A DNA stretch of 64,000 nucleotides from Aphanomyces cochlioides. Taxonomy: Eukaryota > Oomycota > Saprolegniomycetes > Saprolegniales > Verrucalvaceae. A program made the position numbers and the translations under genes. Positions 22,125-33,522 of this stretch are shown one piece after another; position 1 is the stretch's first letter; every line of letters starts with the position of its first letter. The notes under the pieces are model-generated. The model saw nothing but the letters and a program-made list of their open reading frames with translations, had not been told where the DNA came from and did not search any database. The stretch spans positions 248,001 through 312,000 of the forward strand of contig JAHQRK010000011.1 in NCBI GenBank assembly GCA_019828595.1, in the 5' to 3' direction.

Positions 22125-24396
22125 TCAATGGTCCTCATAAAAGCTGCGGGAAACATCCACTTCCACGGGGCGTTGGCAGTAAGCTGCGAGCGCTGCGCGG
22201 AGTGCTTTTGTCTTGAGGAGCATTTCGTCATACTCGTCATCTACATCAGAGAGGGCGACGATCGCTCCCCCTGAACCAATTGTGATGTGATTTTTCGTTA
22301 CCACCGCCGTGCGAATGACAATGTTCAAGTCGGCAGCACCATTCAAGGAGAGATATCCAAGTGCTCCTACGACGTCATGAATCATGGAGGTATTCAAATA
22401 AAATACCTGAATATACACCACGGGGATGGGTTTCAACATCGCGAATGATTTCCATTGTCCTCTTCTTCGGGGCGCCAGTCATGGATCCACCTGGAAAGGT
22501 TGCATGAATAGCATCGACTACGTTACAATCAGAACGTAGTTGACCGCGCACAGTCGTCACGAGTTGGTGAACGGTGGCAAAAGTCTCCACTTGCATGAGT
22601 TTGGGGATGTGGATGCTTCCAACAACACAAACGCGACCGAAATCGTTCCGAACCAAGTCTGCGATCATCATATTCTCAGCGCGGTCCTTCACACATGATT
22701 GAAGCTCGGCAGCAATGTTGGTATCTTCTGCAAGGTCATCAAGGCAGCGTTTGCGAGTGCCTTTGATTGGCTTCGACTCGATGGCACCGGACTTATCGAT
22801 GGAAATGAATCGCTCGGGCGACGAGCTACAGATAGCAAAGTCGGGGGTGGACAAGAAACCAGCAAAAGGAGCTGGGTTTAGTCGTCTCAACGTCTTGTAA
22901 AAGCTCAAGGGCGATTCCAAGTGCATTTCAGCCACGAGTTGGTTTGTCAGACAGACTTCGTACGTGTCACCAACTTGGATTTTGTTCAAAATGGTGGCAA
23001 TATTAGCTTCGTATGTCGCACGCGTCCGTGATGGCGTGAAAACAATTGGAGTAGATGAATCCACAGGCTTCTGTTCTGTGCTATCTATGTGCTTCAGCGA
23101 GAGCTGTTGAAGATGCAGCTTGGTTTCATCAACCCATGTTTGAGTCACTTCTTTATTTGCGTCGTTGGTGACAGCAACAAGGTAAACCATTGGTTCTTGA
23201 GCGTCCAGTACGATGACACGATCAGCAAGAATAAAAGATGCATCCGGGACCTTCATGTCATCAGGCGGATGTACTCGCAGGTCGGATTTCGAGTCGACTC
23301 CAAGCACTTCGTAGCCAAAATAGCCAACAAAGCCACCGCAGAAATCAAAGGGCAAGTCCATTGTTGCTTCTTCCACTGCAAAATGGTCGAGCTGGCCCCG
23401 AAGATAATCCAAAATGTGCGTCTTAGCTAGTTCTTCTCCTTGCGACGTTGTAACAGTCTCGTTCCACTTGTCGTAGGCAATATATTTGGACAATGGACCT
23501 GATGCGTCTCCCATGTAGCTAAAGCGAGCGTTGGGACCACCGCCACTGCTGCTGTCGAGCCAAAAAGCATGTCGAGATTTGCCAAACACCTTGTCGAAGA
23601 CAACTGTAGCATCCACTGCGACTTCAACTGCAGCCACAGCAGTGAAATAAGCCTTGTCTTTCTTCTTATCTGGCTGGGCAATCATACGAGGGACTGAAGA
23701 AGTGTGGAGCAACTTGCAAGGACTGCATGGTGCTTTCGTGGTCAAGTCGCGAAAATTTTGAAGCATCTGGAAACCAAATTGGCTGCAAACTGCCTCTGGA
23801 TGGAACTGAACACCATAATGGTTGAGCTGCTTGTGCTTAAAAGCCATGATGATGTCACCGTCAGTCGTTGTAGCTAAGACGGCCAATTTATCGGTCGGCA
23901 AGTTTGTAGCAATGAGCGAGTGATAACGCACGACATCAAATGTTTTCGGAATCTCATAGAAGAAAGCTTCATTGGGAATTTTGACAGAGATTCGACTCAG
24001 CATGCCATGCATAACTTGCGGGGCGGGTCCGACTTGTCCACCGTACAAATGCGCCATGCCTTGATGACCAAGACACACTCCAAGTATGGGAATCCTCGGC
24101 GATTGCAGAACTGCCGCCGCACAGAGGCCGAAATCACTCGCCTTCGTGGGAGTTCCAGGCCCAGGCGAGAGTACAATGTTAATGTTGACTTCGTTGTGTG
24201 GATGCAATAGCTTGACTTGTTCCACTCGTTCGAGAAAGGCGGCAAAAGCCGCATTCCAATCGCCACCATATGCGTCGTTGAAGAAGACAACTGGCTCGAG
24301 CCCATTGACCTGCGCTAGCATTTGGTACAGATTGTACGTGTACGAGTCGTAGTTGTCCAGAAGCAGCGTCTGGACAAGGGCAGGCTGGCTCACCAT
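22125..24396 (-). CDS. Aminodeoxychorismate synthase, fused PabA-PabB
   Basis: Two exons around a 40-nt intron (22367-22406) give 743 aa from [20 protein letters not shown]. Residues about 8-230 are a class-I glutamine amidotransferase domain (LSPGPGTP, nucleophile Cys in GVCLGHQGM, His/Glu in QFHPEAV). The rest is a chorismate-binding domain with [16 protein letters not shown] and [20 protein letters not shown]. The Lys of PIKGT marks PabB rather than anthranilate synthase TrpE. The enzyme makes 4-amino-4-deoxychorismate from chorismate and glutamine, the p-aminobenzoate branch of folate synthesis. The fusion is usual in fungi, plants and oomycetes. Upstream in-frame codons lack an ATG before 24396. 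Divergent from the DHHC gene across a 612-bp CCAAT-rich promoter. Confidence 0.92.
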
Positions 24397-25008
24397 GTCG
24401 CTCGCCTCCCAAACGATCTGCGCAGACTTCAATGCAATGCTCACTGGTGCAAACAAATGCACTGGATTGGCTGAGAATCGATGAGCCAATCAATATTAAC
24501 ATAGGATTGTATCTTGCTGCTTGATTGGTCAATATTAATAGGTGGGACAAATCAAACCAATGGGCAGAACTGCAAGAAAGCACACTAATATGGACAAGGC
24601 GACGCCAATGAATTAGATGCACTTTGACTTAAGGCTGCTTAAGTAATTTACGATGAAGTGAGCGTATAATGGCTGTGTTCTCTATTGCTTTTGTATGGAC
24701 ACATGGTTTCATGAGTTTGTCATATGACAACAGTAATGTAAATTTATTGGCTATAATTAAGACAAGAATTTAATTGATTGGCTAAAATGGAAATTTGTGT
24801 AAATTATGATTGGCTAATTTTGTTTTACACCCTCTTAATTACTCTACCTGGGTTATATAGTATCTAAATAGTGACACTGGCATTATTTTGGAGAATTACG
24901 AGGATATTTTTGTTCATAATGTCGTTATAGTGAGGTTGGCCTCAATGAGAAAAATATCCGGATAACGTTTTTCGTGTTGTTGTCAAAAGATTTCTCGGTG
25001 GCGTCGAC
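24397..25008. promoter_or_regulatory. Divergent promoter region with CCAAT boxes and ATCCGGAT palindrome
   Basis: Lies between two divergent genes. CCAAT boxes occur at 24465 (GATTGGCT), 24484 (AGCCAAT), 24522 (GATTGGTC), 24746, 24776 and 24808. ATATCCGGATAA lies at 24953-24964, 45 bp upstream of the DHHC start codon. The same palindrome lies upstream of the FKBP and DENN genes. The clusters near each end suggest one promoter for each gene. No coding signal seen. Confidence 0.6.
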
Positions 25009-26425
25009 ATGGCAGACTCAATGAGTAAACCGACGGCGCCGCTGAAAAACTACGTATGCTCATGCGAAAGTGAAAATATTCATTGTTGATTACGTAGAGA
25101 TGGGCGTACTTGATCGGCTGCCCTTTGATCAAGCTCTTGCTACTCTGTCTACTCTTGGAGATTCCAGGATCGCTTCTTCGACACACCCATCGCGACAAGC
25201 AATGGGAATGGAATTGGCCAGAAATTCAGTCACTTCTTCTCATTGTTGGCGCAGCAACGCTTGCATTCTATGCTGTGCAAGGAAGTGATCCTGGATACAT
25301 TACTGAAGGTACGACTCCTTGATTTCAATGGAAAAGTCAACTGTTGTAGAAATGGTTGAGCATTCGATTGAAGGCGACACACTTCTGAATGAGTATGAAT
25401 TCGACGTTGAAGACGACTTGGAAGTGTCAAAAGCGAAGGCGATTGAGTACCAGAGAAAGAAGATTGCCTCGATGGAAGCTACACTAGCATCACAAGAAAT
25501 GACTGACGATGTCTCAAAACCCAGCGAAGACGTTCTGCCTGCTACGACGATGGAATTCTGCACCACATGTAACCTTGAGCCGGTAAGTCTTGCAGAGTTT
25601 GCATATTTAATTGACTTGTCTTCATTAGCCCCTTCGTGCGTACCATTGTGGCTATTGCAATCGCTGCGTGGCAACCTTTGATCACCATTGCTTTTGCATT
25701 GGAACTTGCATTGGCGAGAAGAACCACTGTCGCTTTTGGTGGTTTTTGTTCCTCACCTCCGTTGAAGTGTACACTTGTCTTGGCATCGTACAATTCCATA
25801 ATGAATGCAATGGAACATACTGATTCCAATTTATAGGTCCATTCTGGCTATCAATCAGCACCAACGCTTTCTGCCTGGCTCAATACCAATAGTCTTGCGC
25901 TAGTGGCTACCCTCTTCTTCTGGGTAAGCTCCCTTATCACAATCCTGCTGTGTTAATCTTCCTTCTTTATGACGACAGTGCTTTGCATTTACAGCTTACT
26001 CCTTGTTTGGATTTCACAGTAAGCAGCCCAATCATCCAAACTTCCTCCAACATGAGAACTTCGTAGCATTCCTCATGCTCACCAACTCCACCACTCGTGA
26101 ACTTGGCAAAGGACCTGAAAAGCTAGCTTATCTCCGTGGCACGCGTGAGTGCGATCTGCCTTTCAGCAATGTACGAACTCCTTTCTGGCTGCAGGAAGTT
26201 GCTTCGTTCTTGTAGGGTGTGTTCAGAAACTTGAGTGGGTTTTGCTGCATTCGAGCCGGCTGTCGTCGTCAATGGGCTCCAGAAGCTTGGAAACCTGTCG
26301 GGTAGATCGATACCATGAAGATGGGCAAGGATTGATGCTCTCTGTTTCTGTGTAGGAAAATTGAACGCAATGCGGAGAACATTTGTGACAATCTGTGGGA
26401 AAACAAGTACTATAGTTGTTGCTAA
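25009..26425 (+). CDS. DHHC-type protein S-palmitoyltransferase
   Basis: Eight exons, with introns 25054-25097, 25309-25349, 25583-25628, 25788-25836, 25924-25978, 26171-26215 and 26302-26355 (41-55 nt), give 360 aa. All junctions keep frame. Two membrane spans near the N-terminus ([20 protein letters not shown] and [15 protein letters not shown]) precede a long cytosolic loop. Then comes the cysteine-rich DHHC domain ([28 protein letters not shown], catalytic Cys in DHHC) and two further spans ([18 protein letters not shown] and [20 protein letters not shown]). The tail ends ENKYYSCC. Such enzymes attach palmitate to cytosolic cysteines at Golgi, ER or plasma membrane. The large acidic insert between TM2 and the zinc domain is unusual in length. 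The stop is only 12 bp from the convergent FKBP gene. Confidence 0.88.
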
Positions 26426-26437
26426 GGAGTTGATTGT

Positions 26438-27681
26438 CTAATATCGAATACGTTTCTTCTTCTTGGCTGGTGCCGCATTGCTGGCCTCGTCTTCGTTTGC
26501 CTTCTTCTTGCCTTTAGATTCCTTTATCCGCTGTCGGACAAATGCCTTGGGCAATGGCATGTCGTCCTCGCCGACTGCATCCCGCTGCCGAGTGCCAATG
26601 CGAACCAATTCCACTTCAAAGTACAATGTGCTGTTGGGTGGAATTTTTTCGCCTTTGCCTTCACTTCCATAAGCTAATGCCGGTGGAATCGTCAGCAGAC
26701 GCTTTCCAGACGGCCTCATGGTAGACAGGCCTTCTTCCCAGCCAGCAATAATTGCTCCTTGGCCAAATTTGACAGTGAGCATACCTACACGATGCATCAG
26801 ATCTCAGCCACATTCTAAAAGAGCCAACCTTTGCCGAAAACACTCCCGCCTTTCCCTAAAGAGCCCTTGTATCGCACGGTGAGCGTTTGACCAGGAGCTG
26901 GGAGCTGTCCTTGCCCCAACTGGACATCGCGAATCAAAATACCACTTGGAGTTTCAATCTCCGTGCCCAAAGAAGCGTCATATTCTGCAGCCAGCGCTTC
27001 GCGCTCTGGGAGTGGCAAAACCACGAGTTGAGGTTTTTCTTCCACGAGAAGGTGCAAGTCTTTCTCAGCTTCTTCTTTGTCTCGCTGTTGCTTCTGAAGT
27101 TCACGCTTCGACTTGGCTTTCTGTTGCTTCTTTGCTTGTTCGGCTTTCTGCTGCTTCTTGGGCTGTTCGACCTTTGCCTTCTTTGCAGGTTGTTCTGGTG
27201 CTGGTTTTTCACTCTCGTCGTTGTCGTCGTCGCTGTCGTCAAAGAGAGCCAATTTCTTCTTTTGTTTTACTGTTTTTTCTTCTGTGCTGTGTTGGGTTGA
27301 AGGTTTGGTTTCGTTCTCTGGAGTGGCAGCGGCCTGTGCTGCTGGCACAATGCCTTTCTTTTGCTGTTTCTTCTTGCGTTTGAGCGCTGCTCGACTCAAA
27401 CCTTGACCTTGTGGTTTTTCTTCAACTAGCAAGCCTTCTTCCAGTCGATCTTTGGCACTAATCATTTGATGCAGGTCGACATCCTGCGTTTTGTGCCATG
27501 GATGGTCCACGCCCCAAGTTTGATCCGGACGGCCGTATCCGCCAACTCGCACACGCATATCCGCCGCAAATCGACCAGACATTGGACCGCCCATCGTGCG
27601 CATGCCTTTCGTGTGAGAAATCACCTCGAGATTGTCCGATTCATTCCCGCGCCGTTTGTCCTTTCCTTTCACGACCACCAT
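26438..27681 (-). CDS. Nuclear-type FKBP peptidyl-prolyl isomerase with charged N-terminus
   Basis: Two exons around a 44-nt intron (26785-26828) give 399 aa. The C-terminal FKBP domain (about residues 255-365) is complete: GQTLTVRYKGSLGKGGSVFG, FGQGAIIAGWEEGLSTMRPS, GKRLLTIPPALAYGSEG and IPPNSTLYFEVELVRI. Before it lies a long Lys/Glu/Gln/Asp-rich region (residues about 100-240) with several basic nuclear-localisation-like runs and an acidic stretch (DDSDDDNDE). The tail is also basic (APAKKKKRIRY). This layout resembles nucleolar FKBPs such as yeast Fpr3/Fpr4, which act on histones and ribosome assembly. That role is by analogy. The N-terminal about 90 residues (GRFAADMRVRVGGYGRPDQT and so on) look conserved but I do not recognise them. 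Confidence 0.85.
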
Positions 27682-28297
27682 CTTGGAGATTGAAACCTGC
27701 CATTGCGATTGGGCCAGTGAACACAATTATACGGACAAAGTACAAAATCCGGATAAATATTGAGTGGAAATATCCTAAAAATACTTGCAGTTAATATTGT
27801 GGATTCGCTAGGAATTTCCCAATTTGGATTCGTTTTTGTATCAATCTCCAATCGCGCCAATACATTGGACGAATGAAAATTAGAACAGTACTTTCTCTCA
27901 TGGGAACTGAACTTTCTTTAAAATTTTATTCAGCCAATCATAATCGCCCAAAATATTTATTAGCCAATGGCGTCGATTGGTGAATCGATCCGCCGGCGTG
28001 ATTCGATTGAACGGGGTCTGGAAATTCGTATCAAATCAACAATACAACAATTCAAAATTATTTTTCTAGACATATTTGCATCCTCGACTTGCACCAGAAG
28101 CAGTCTATTAGAAGCCTCACATACAGCGCTGTATTTCCGTTGCCATATCCAAACTGTGAATCACTATGTGTTTTAATTTTTCAATGAAGGGAAAGAGATT
28201 TCAGCGAGATTGAACGAAAAATGTATGCAAATTGTACATATTTCTGTACTTGGATTTCGTATGGATTTATGTCAATTTAATGGATTAATTCAATATA
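27682..28297. promoter_or_regulatory. FKBP promoter plus an orphan copy of the SF3B2 promoter module
   Basis: No convincing gene. AATCCGGATAAAT at 27746-27758 is about 65 bp upstream of the FKBP start. AGCCAAT boxes lie at 27932 and 27962. The 79 bp from 27962 to 28040 align without gaps to 9174-9252 upstream of SF3B2 (shared AGCCAATGG, GGCGTGATTCGATTG, GTATCAAATCAA). In plus orientation this copy has no evident gene downstream before the Harbinger element begins at 28298. Confidence 0.5.
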
Positions 28298-28441
28298 TTA
28301 GAGAGTATTCGCAAACGTCAAATTTCCAGTATTTTACACTGAACTTGCCAACTCAGACGCCAAGTTTGAGTTGGAAAGTTCAGTAAAATACAGATTTTCG
28401 CAACTCAACCGGATGTTTGATATTTCAAGTTTTGCATCAAG

Positions 28442-29564
28442 ATGGTGACAATCCCTCGGCTGTCAGACAAGGAAGTCCAAGTGCTTTTGGTGCGTCTGTT
28501 CAAGTCAAGGACAAGTTTTCGACAATTCCTCAGAACAGTTCAGTACCTCATCGACAATAACTATCTACGATTGCGGCTAGCTCACCCAGTCATCAATCAC
28601 AACAATGCTTTTTCGATCTCTATGGATGACGCAACGTCGCGGTTCCTGTATAGGTTTACAATACAGCAACTGCTGACGTTGTGTCATCTAATGGAAATTC
28701 CAGCAAATATCACGACACCCTGGAGGGACCAAGTCCCCAATATTGAAGCATTGGCGATGACATGCCGTCGACTTGCTGAGCCATGCCGAATCTATCACAT
28801 AGCAAACGAATTTGGCCGTTCAACAGGTGCTGCTTCCCGCATTATTAAGACTGTTGTTGCTCATCTGTTTGACAAGTATTCTGCAGTAGTTTATCTCAAC
28901 AAAGACATACTATTGCTTCGCTACAAGCTATATGGGCAAGTTATACATTACAACTTGTTTGGGATTTATCGACGGTACACGACACTATATTAGCCGTCCA
29001 AGTCCTCGAGCTAACAATAATACTTTTGAAAACTTGCAAAGAGCTTGCTATAATGGCCACCCCAGACGGCACTGCTTGAATTGGCAAGCGGTTACAGCTC
29101 CCGATGGCTTGATTATCTCTATGTACGGGCCAGAAGAAGGTCGCAGACACGACTCAACGATACTATCAATGAGCCGTCTTTTGGATACGTTACCTCTTAC
29201 CCCTGAGTTTCATGGTTACGTATTGTATGGTGATTTAGCCTACGGTTGTAGACCATATCTTTGTTGTCCATTTTCAAATGCTGCACTGGGTTCTCACGAA
29301 GACAAGTTAAACAAGTCAATGAGCGCTGTACGAGAAGCTGTCGAATGGAGCTTCCATATAATTAAGGGGCTGTGGTCATTTATGGACTGGAGCAAGAAAC
29401 AAAAAGTACGCCAACTACCAATTGGGCAGCTGTGGATTGTCTGCGTTGTACTTACCAATTGCCATACTTGTTTACAACCGATGGGAAATCAAATCTCCAT
29501 GTATTTCAACTGCAACCCACCACCACTAGCAACATATCTAAGTGTTAGAGATAGTGAAAAGTGA
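28442..29564 (+). pseudogene. Frameshifted Harbinger transposase
   Basis: The first 165 residues (RLSDKEVQVLLVRLFKSRTS, FTIQQLLTLCHLMEIPANIT, CRIYHIANEFGRSTGAASRI) are the helical N-terminal and helix-turn-helix part. A one-base frame change near 28935-28965 moves into GFIDGTRHYISRP (first Asp), EEGRRHDSTILSMS (Asp of the second block), YGDLAYGC, and REAVEWSFHIIKGLW (Glu). Each half is free of stops, so the break is a single recent event or a sequence error. Confidence 0.8.
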
Positions 29565-29737
29565 ACTGAGTCTACACATATTTAACATTGACAAAATACA
29601 TATCTACATGAGCTTGTCATAGATTGTTTATTTATCTGACTTTCTCATTTCAACCATCTCTTTCAACAACGCAATCATAATACGTAGAGATTCTTCATGG
29701 CGTTTCTCGGCAAGGATAGCTTGCTCTCTGGCAAACC

Positions 29738-30459
29738 TCATTTGTTCTTTAGCCAGTTCTGCTTGTTCACGGTCAAACAGCAACCGCTCGCGTTAGATTG
29801 TAGCCAATTTTCGTCTGCCTTCGACAAGTTGGAAACGCCCTGGGACACGCCTTTAAAAAGCATATCCAACGCTTCTCGTTTACTCTTCTGTTTCTTCTTG
29901 CTGGTTTTCAAGCTGTCTACACCTTTTCGTTTTTCGGTTATTTTAGTGTCGGCAGTTACATTTGAATCATCGTTATCGCTAAAGGAGATAGTGTCAAAAT
30001 TACCTCCATCTATGGTTTGCTTCATTGATTGCATAGCCAATTGACGTATTACTTCACCAGAGTTGATGAGACCTTGTTTTTTTTTCGATTTTCAAGGTCC
30101 AAACGGACATCTTCTGTCTGCTCAAAGTCAGACATTCGAGAGGAAATATCCGTGAGTAGTTGATCTCGAACGTCGTATTCTACAGATGAGCCCGACTTAC
30201 GGAGACTCGCTTGCTCATTCAATGCATGCTTCTTCACCAAAAAATCAAATCGTTTACGAAGCGCTGGACCACTTTTCTTGGATGTGAGTCCATCTTCGCG
30301 TGAGAGCGAAGTCGCAATCGACTCCCACGCAGTTCGAGCAGCAGTACGACGTGACTCCCAAGGTCTGGTGAGTATCAAAAGTCTTTCCAGCTGGAGCTCA
30401 TATATTGGAAAGTTCAGTCGATTTGCAGATAAGTTTTGCAGGAACTTTCCAACTCGCAT
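29738..30459 (-). pseudogene. Frameshifted Myb/SANT-like partner of Harbinger element
   Basis: From ATG 30459 the protein reads into RLLILTRPWESRRTAARTAW, ESIATSLSREDGLTSKKSG, LRKRFDFLVKKHALNEQASL and VRDQLLTDISSRMSDFEQTE. This follows the pattern of the oomycete Myb/SANT-like proteins encoded by Harbinger elements. A nine-adenine run (minus strand, near 30075) coincides with a loss of frame. The second piece (MAMQSMKQTIDGGNFDTISF onward) resumes in another frame and ends at 29738 with a basic tail (KTSKKKQKSKRE). The homopolymer makes a sequencing error possible. Confidence 0.6.
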
Positions 30460-30577
30460 CAAGATTGGGAGGTTTTCCGAGTTGGAAAGTTCCAAGTGGG
30501 TTTGCGAATATTCTCTATTTGTTTGAAACCGATCTTTACGGTTACAACAGGATAGACGACATGGACAAGTAATGGTT

Positions 30578-31141
30578 TTATCGCTGAATTGCCGTGGATG
30601 TGACTTCGGACGGCCTGGACGCAGAATATTTGACATCTCGAAGAAAGACCGGCATACATATTCGTTTCTGGAGGGGCGGGAGCGGCGAAGGTAGTGGGAG
30701 GCGTCCTGGAGGTGGATGGGGAACGATTTCAAGGATCGTCCCAACGATCATACTTGTATTCCGTGACGTTTTGGCGAGCTTCACAGGAGCAAGGTCGACG
30801 AATCCAACGACGTGAGAAGAAAAGGTCTCGACGTAGCAGCCCAAGCATACACTTGCAGTGATAGGTTTGTCCGTGTTGCGATAGATTCCCTTGAGAGTCA
30901 TGCGATCCCCTTCAATCATGAGTTTCTCCGAGCAGTCCCGGCACACAAAGACACCACAGAGTCGACAGCGCTTCTTCGTCGAGTAGTGAAACAACATGGT
31001 ACAATGATGGCAAGCTAATGGTAACGACGTCATGGATCGAGTCGTGGGATGGAGAAGGCGATCCATGACGATCATGTCGATGCCTTGGACAAACGACACT
31101 CGGCGACCCATTGTAAATGTACAAATGGCGGAGAAACCCAT
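30578..31141 (-). CDS. FYVE-type zinc finger protein
   Basis: A 187-aa ORF from ATG 31141 (MGFSAICTFTMGRR; a second ATG lies 10 codons on). Residues about 40-105 contain four CxxC pairs in FYVE order: CHHC, CRLC, CRDC and CLGC (LACHHCTMLFHYSTKKRCRL, FVCRDCSEK, SVCLGCY). The basic R+HHCR signature that binds phosphatidylinositol 3-phosphate is replaced by KKRCRLC, so it is FYVE-related and its lipid binding is uncertain. The C-terminal half is Pro-rich (PHPPPGRLPLPSPLPPLQKR). It follows the DENN gene in the same orientation after about 200 bp. The two may act together in Rab and endosome control, or even be parts of one gene if an intron skips the DENN stop. It ends 60 bp from the Harbinger right end. 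Confidence 0.7.
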   Translation of the reverse strand: MGFSAICTFTMGRRVSFVQGIDMIVMDRLLHPTTRSMTSLPLACHHCTMLFHYSTKKRCRLCGVFVCRDCSEKLMIEGDRMTLKGIYRNTDKPITASVCLGCYVETFSSHVVGFVDLAPVKLAKTSRNTSMIVGTILEIVPHPPPGRLPLPSPLPPLQKRICMPVFLRDVKYSASRPSEVTSTAIQR

Positions 31142-31340
31142 CCACCAGAGTCGAAAAGGAGCAACAGCTTAGCAAGGCCGACTCTCTTTCTCTCATACTC
31201 CAGAGCATGTATGTAGGAGAAGGACCCGAGCGACCATCTCATCCTTCCACCAATCCAGCGGCTACAGTTCTGATCTTTGTTCGAAGAAATGCTGGGATAC
31301 ATGTAGAACGATCCGTCATCTTTTCTGGACATCGTATGTC

Positions 31341-33421
31341 TTAATTCGCTGACACTTCATACGAAGTAGACTCGCCTTCTAAATCACTTCCATTCGCGCC
31401 GGCACTGGCAGCATCGTCGTCGTCATTCGGTGTCGTTGCCATAGCAGCTACACTGTACATTTGAGTTGCATGGAACCTTTCAAAGAAAGGAGCAGCTTGT
31501 TGAGTCATATCCGGCTCCATCAAGCTGGCCAAATGAGATTGGATACAAGCAGTCATGTGCTCGCAAGCTTCGACTTGGTTTCTCTCGAGGCTTTGAGGTG
31601 TAATCGCACAGCCAAAACATGTCGAAGCATCCGCCTGCAGTTCGTACATAAGAATCTCGCTCCGGGGAAGCTTGAGTTCATGGAGCACTCGCATCTCATG
31701 ATCGTGCATGACAAGCCTGTTGTCGTCCAAGAAAAGCTGGACAACAGAAGGAATCGGACGCCTCGGCTTGGATGCGATTTGGCCTACTAGAAATGGTACC
31801 GGAGCTTCTAGGACTTCATTCAATGAAGGAGGCAGAATGGTCACAACAACTCCTGCCTAAATGGAGGATAAGACTGTTGTGAGCGTAAGAGGGATTATGT
31901 ACCCATTCATACGGGTCTAGCAGAGCACGGAGCGCCAAGATACAGACTGTGAGTACGCCAGGGTCGTCTGATAGGAGTAAAACTTTGGTTTCGCAGCAAA
32001 GACAGCCAAGAAGAACGAGGAGATGATCCAAGCTGACTTTGGAGAAGAGTAACGGCGATGTGTACTCGAGAATGAATTGACGCTCTTCATGGCGTGGCGT
32101 CACAGTGTGAGGGCGATGGAAGGTCACGAGAGGATGGTGCGGATCGAGGCGAAAGCAACACCAACCACCCATGGGAGGAACTGCTGTTGCATGGAGCCGT
32201 CTGAGGGCATAATCAAATATTACTTGAACTGGATATGTAATTGAGTTGAGGCATCATCTTTTATGAGTCGTACCTGCTTGAGGTGCTTGAGAGGCGCACA
32301 TGTCGACAACACCACGGAGAAGCTTGAAAAAGAGGCTAAAGAATGGATGAATGCTCACGAGGCAGAAGCAACGCAAAGGTCGTTGCTTAGGAATCACACA
32401 GACAGCGTACATGTTCTGGAAGACAAATGAGTTACAACTTAGAAACAGGGATATTACATGAGCACGTTGAGCACCAGACAATAAGATAACAAAAGAAATG
32501 TCTGTAGGCTCGTCTTCTTCGTCATTTGATGGCTCGTATGGGGTTGACACGAAAGCATCGCCATGCGGAAAACAAAATTCCATCATAGGCTCAACATCCG
32601 CCATGGACGATGACGATGGAAACACACTGATGACCTTCAGATCAGTCAGACAAGAAGCTAATTACAACATACAATACCTTTGGTTTGCGCCGTGGAGCTT
32701 TACTGGTTGTATTGGTTGGAGATGACGGAGGGGATCGAAGTATTTTCCCCAACCAGGATGGATCTTTGGCCTTATCTGACTCAGAGTGTCCATGATGAGC
32801 AGTTGAATCTTCATCATAGCCGAATAAAATTCCGTGATGAAATAGTTCGGTATCAACCGTTGATGTAGTGGCCTGAAGAACATGGGGGAAATTGTTGTTT
32901 GCCCGGAACACACTGTGAAATGGAAAGTTCAGGACATCGACATCATCACCTCACCTTTGACAAGCTTTGTCAATTTCATACCTTGTTGGCAATGCCTTGC
33001 GCTCGACGACAATTTGTTGTTTCTTATCAGGCGTTTTTGGATCGACGTGTGGATGAGTTGGCGGTGGAGTTGACTTGTGGTGCTTGGGGCTCAACAGCTG
33101 CATGAGTGGTGATTTTTTCGCGTATGCAAGTTCTTCCTCGAGAAGTTTGAATTTCTCGATCAGAGATTTATGACGAGCGCGCAAGACATCAAGCTCGCGC
33201 TCAAGGACTAAGCATCTCGAGCATTCCGTCGTTTCTGGAGCATCAGGATCCGTTTCTGCTTCTTCGAGTCGCGCTTCTATGTCCTAAAAGCCACATAAAC
33301 GTCGGAGAGAGCAGTGCCTGCGTCGTACCTCAAGTCGTTTTGCAAGGCTTTGGCTTAATTGGACTTCTTTCAGGTAGTTCTTGCGCCATGTATCCTGTTC
33401 ATCTGCTAGAGCATTCTCCAT
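31341..33421 (-). CDS. DENN-domain protein, putative Rab exchange factor
   Basis: About seven exons with introns of 35-50 nt (for example 33294-33328). The N-terminal coiled coil starts MENALADEQDTWRKNYLKEV, includes a CSRC motif and LEEELAYAKKSPLMQLLSPK, and is followed by a Ser/Pro-rich linker. The uDENN part reads VEPMMEFCFPHGDAF and QNMYAVCVIPKQRPLRCFCL. The cDENN part reads YTSPLLFSKVSLDHLLVLLG, ETKVLLLSDDPGVLTVCILA, RALLDPYEWV and VVVTILPPSLNEVLEAPVPF. The dDENN-like end includes KLPRSEILMYELQ and THLASLMEP-type helices. DENN proteins are guanine-nucleotide exchange factors for Rab GTPases. Three ATCCGGA-type motifs sit 35-100 bp upstream of the start. Confidence 0.8.
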
Positions 33422-33455
33422 CACGTCGGACGTTTGAGCTTGGATCCATCCCAGT

Positions 33456-33522
33456 TAATATCCGGAAAATATTGAACACTGGATACCGACATATCCGGAT
33501 AAAGTAGGATATCCGGATAAAA
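33456..33522. promoter_or_regulatory. Three ATCCGGA palindrome copies upstream of DENN gene
   Basis: AATATCCGGAAAAT (33458-33471), ACATATCCGGATAAAG (33490-33505) and GGATATCCGGATAAAA (33508-33523) lie 37-102 bp upstream of the DENN start codon at 33421. The core ATCCGGAT is a perfect 8-bp palindrome followed by AA. It is probably a transcription-factor site near the transcription start, since copies lie at similar distances upstream of the DHHC and FKBP genes. Confidence 0.55.

Larger units (their letters stand above)
28298..30518. mobile_element. Harbinger-type DNA transposon with palindromic subterminal repeats
   Basis: Both ends carry TAGAGARTATTCGCAAAC as an inverted repeat (left about 28299-28315, right about 30500-30517), one mismatch in 18. 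Next to the left end is a hairpin at 28329-28391 whose arms contain GAGTTGGAAAGTTCAGT and its complement. Next to the right end is a perfect 16-bp inverted repeat (30441-30456 and 30478-30493, GGAACTTTCCAACTCG). Both ends therefore share the word GAGTTGGAAAGTTC, a likely transposase or partner-protein binding site. Inside are a transposase (plus) and a Myb/SANT-like partner (minus), the standard two-gene Harbinger layout. Both show frameshifts, so this copy looks non-autonomous. The expected TWA target duplication is not clear. Confidence 0.8.

Noticed and set aside
27967..28176. 69-aa plus-strand ORF
   Set aside because: It lies across the promoter-like module and has no protein-like pattern.
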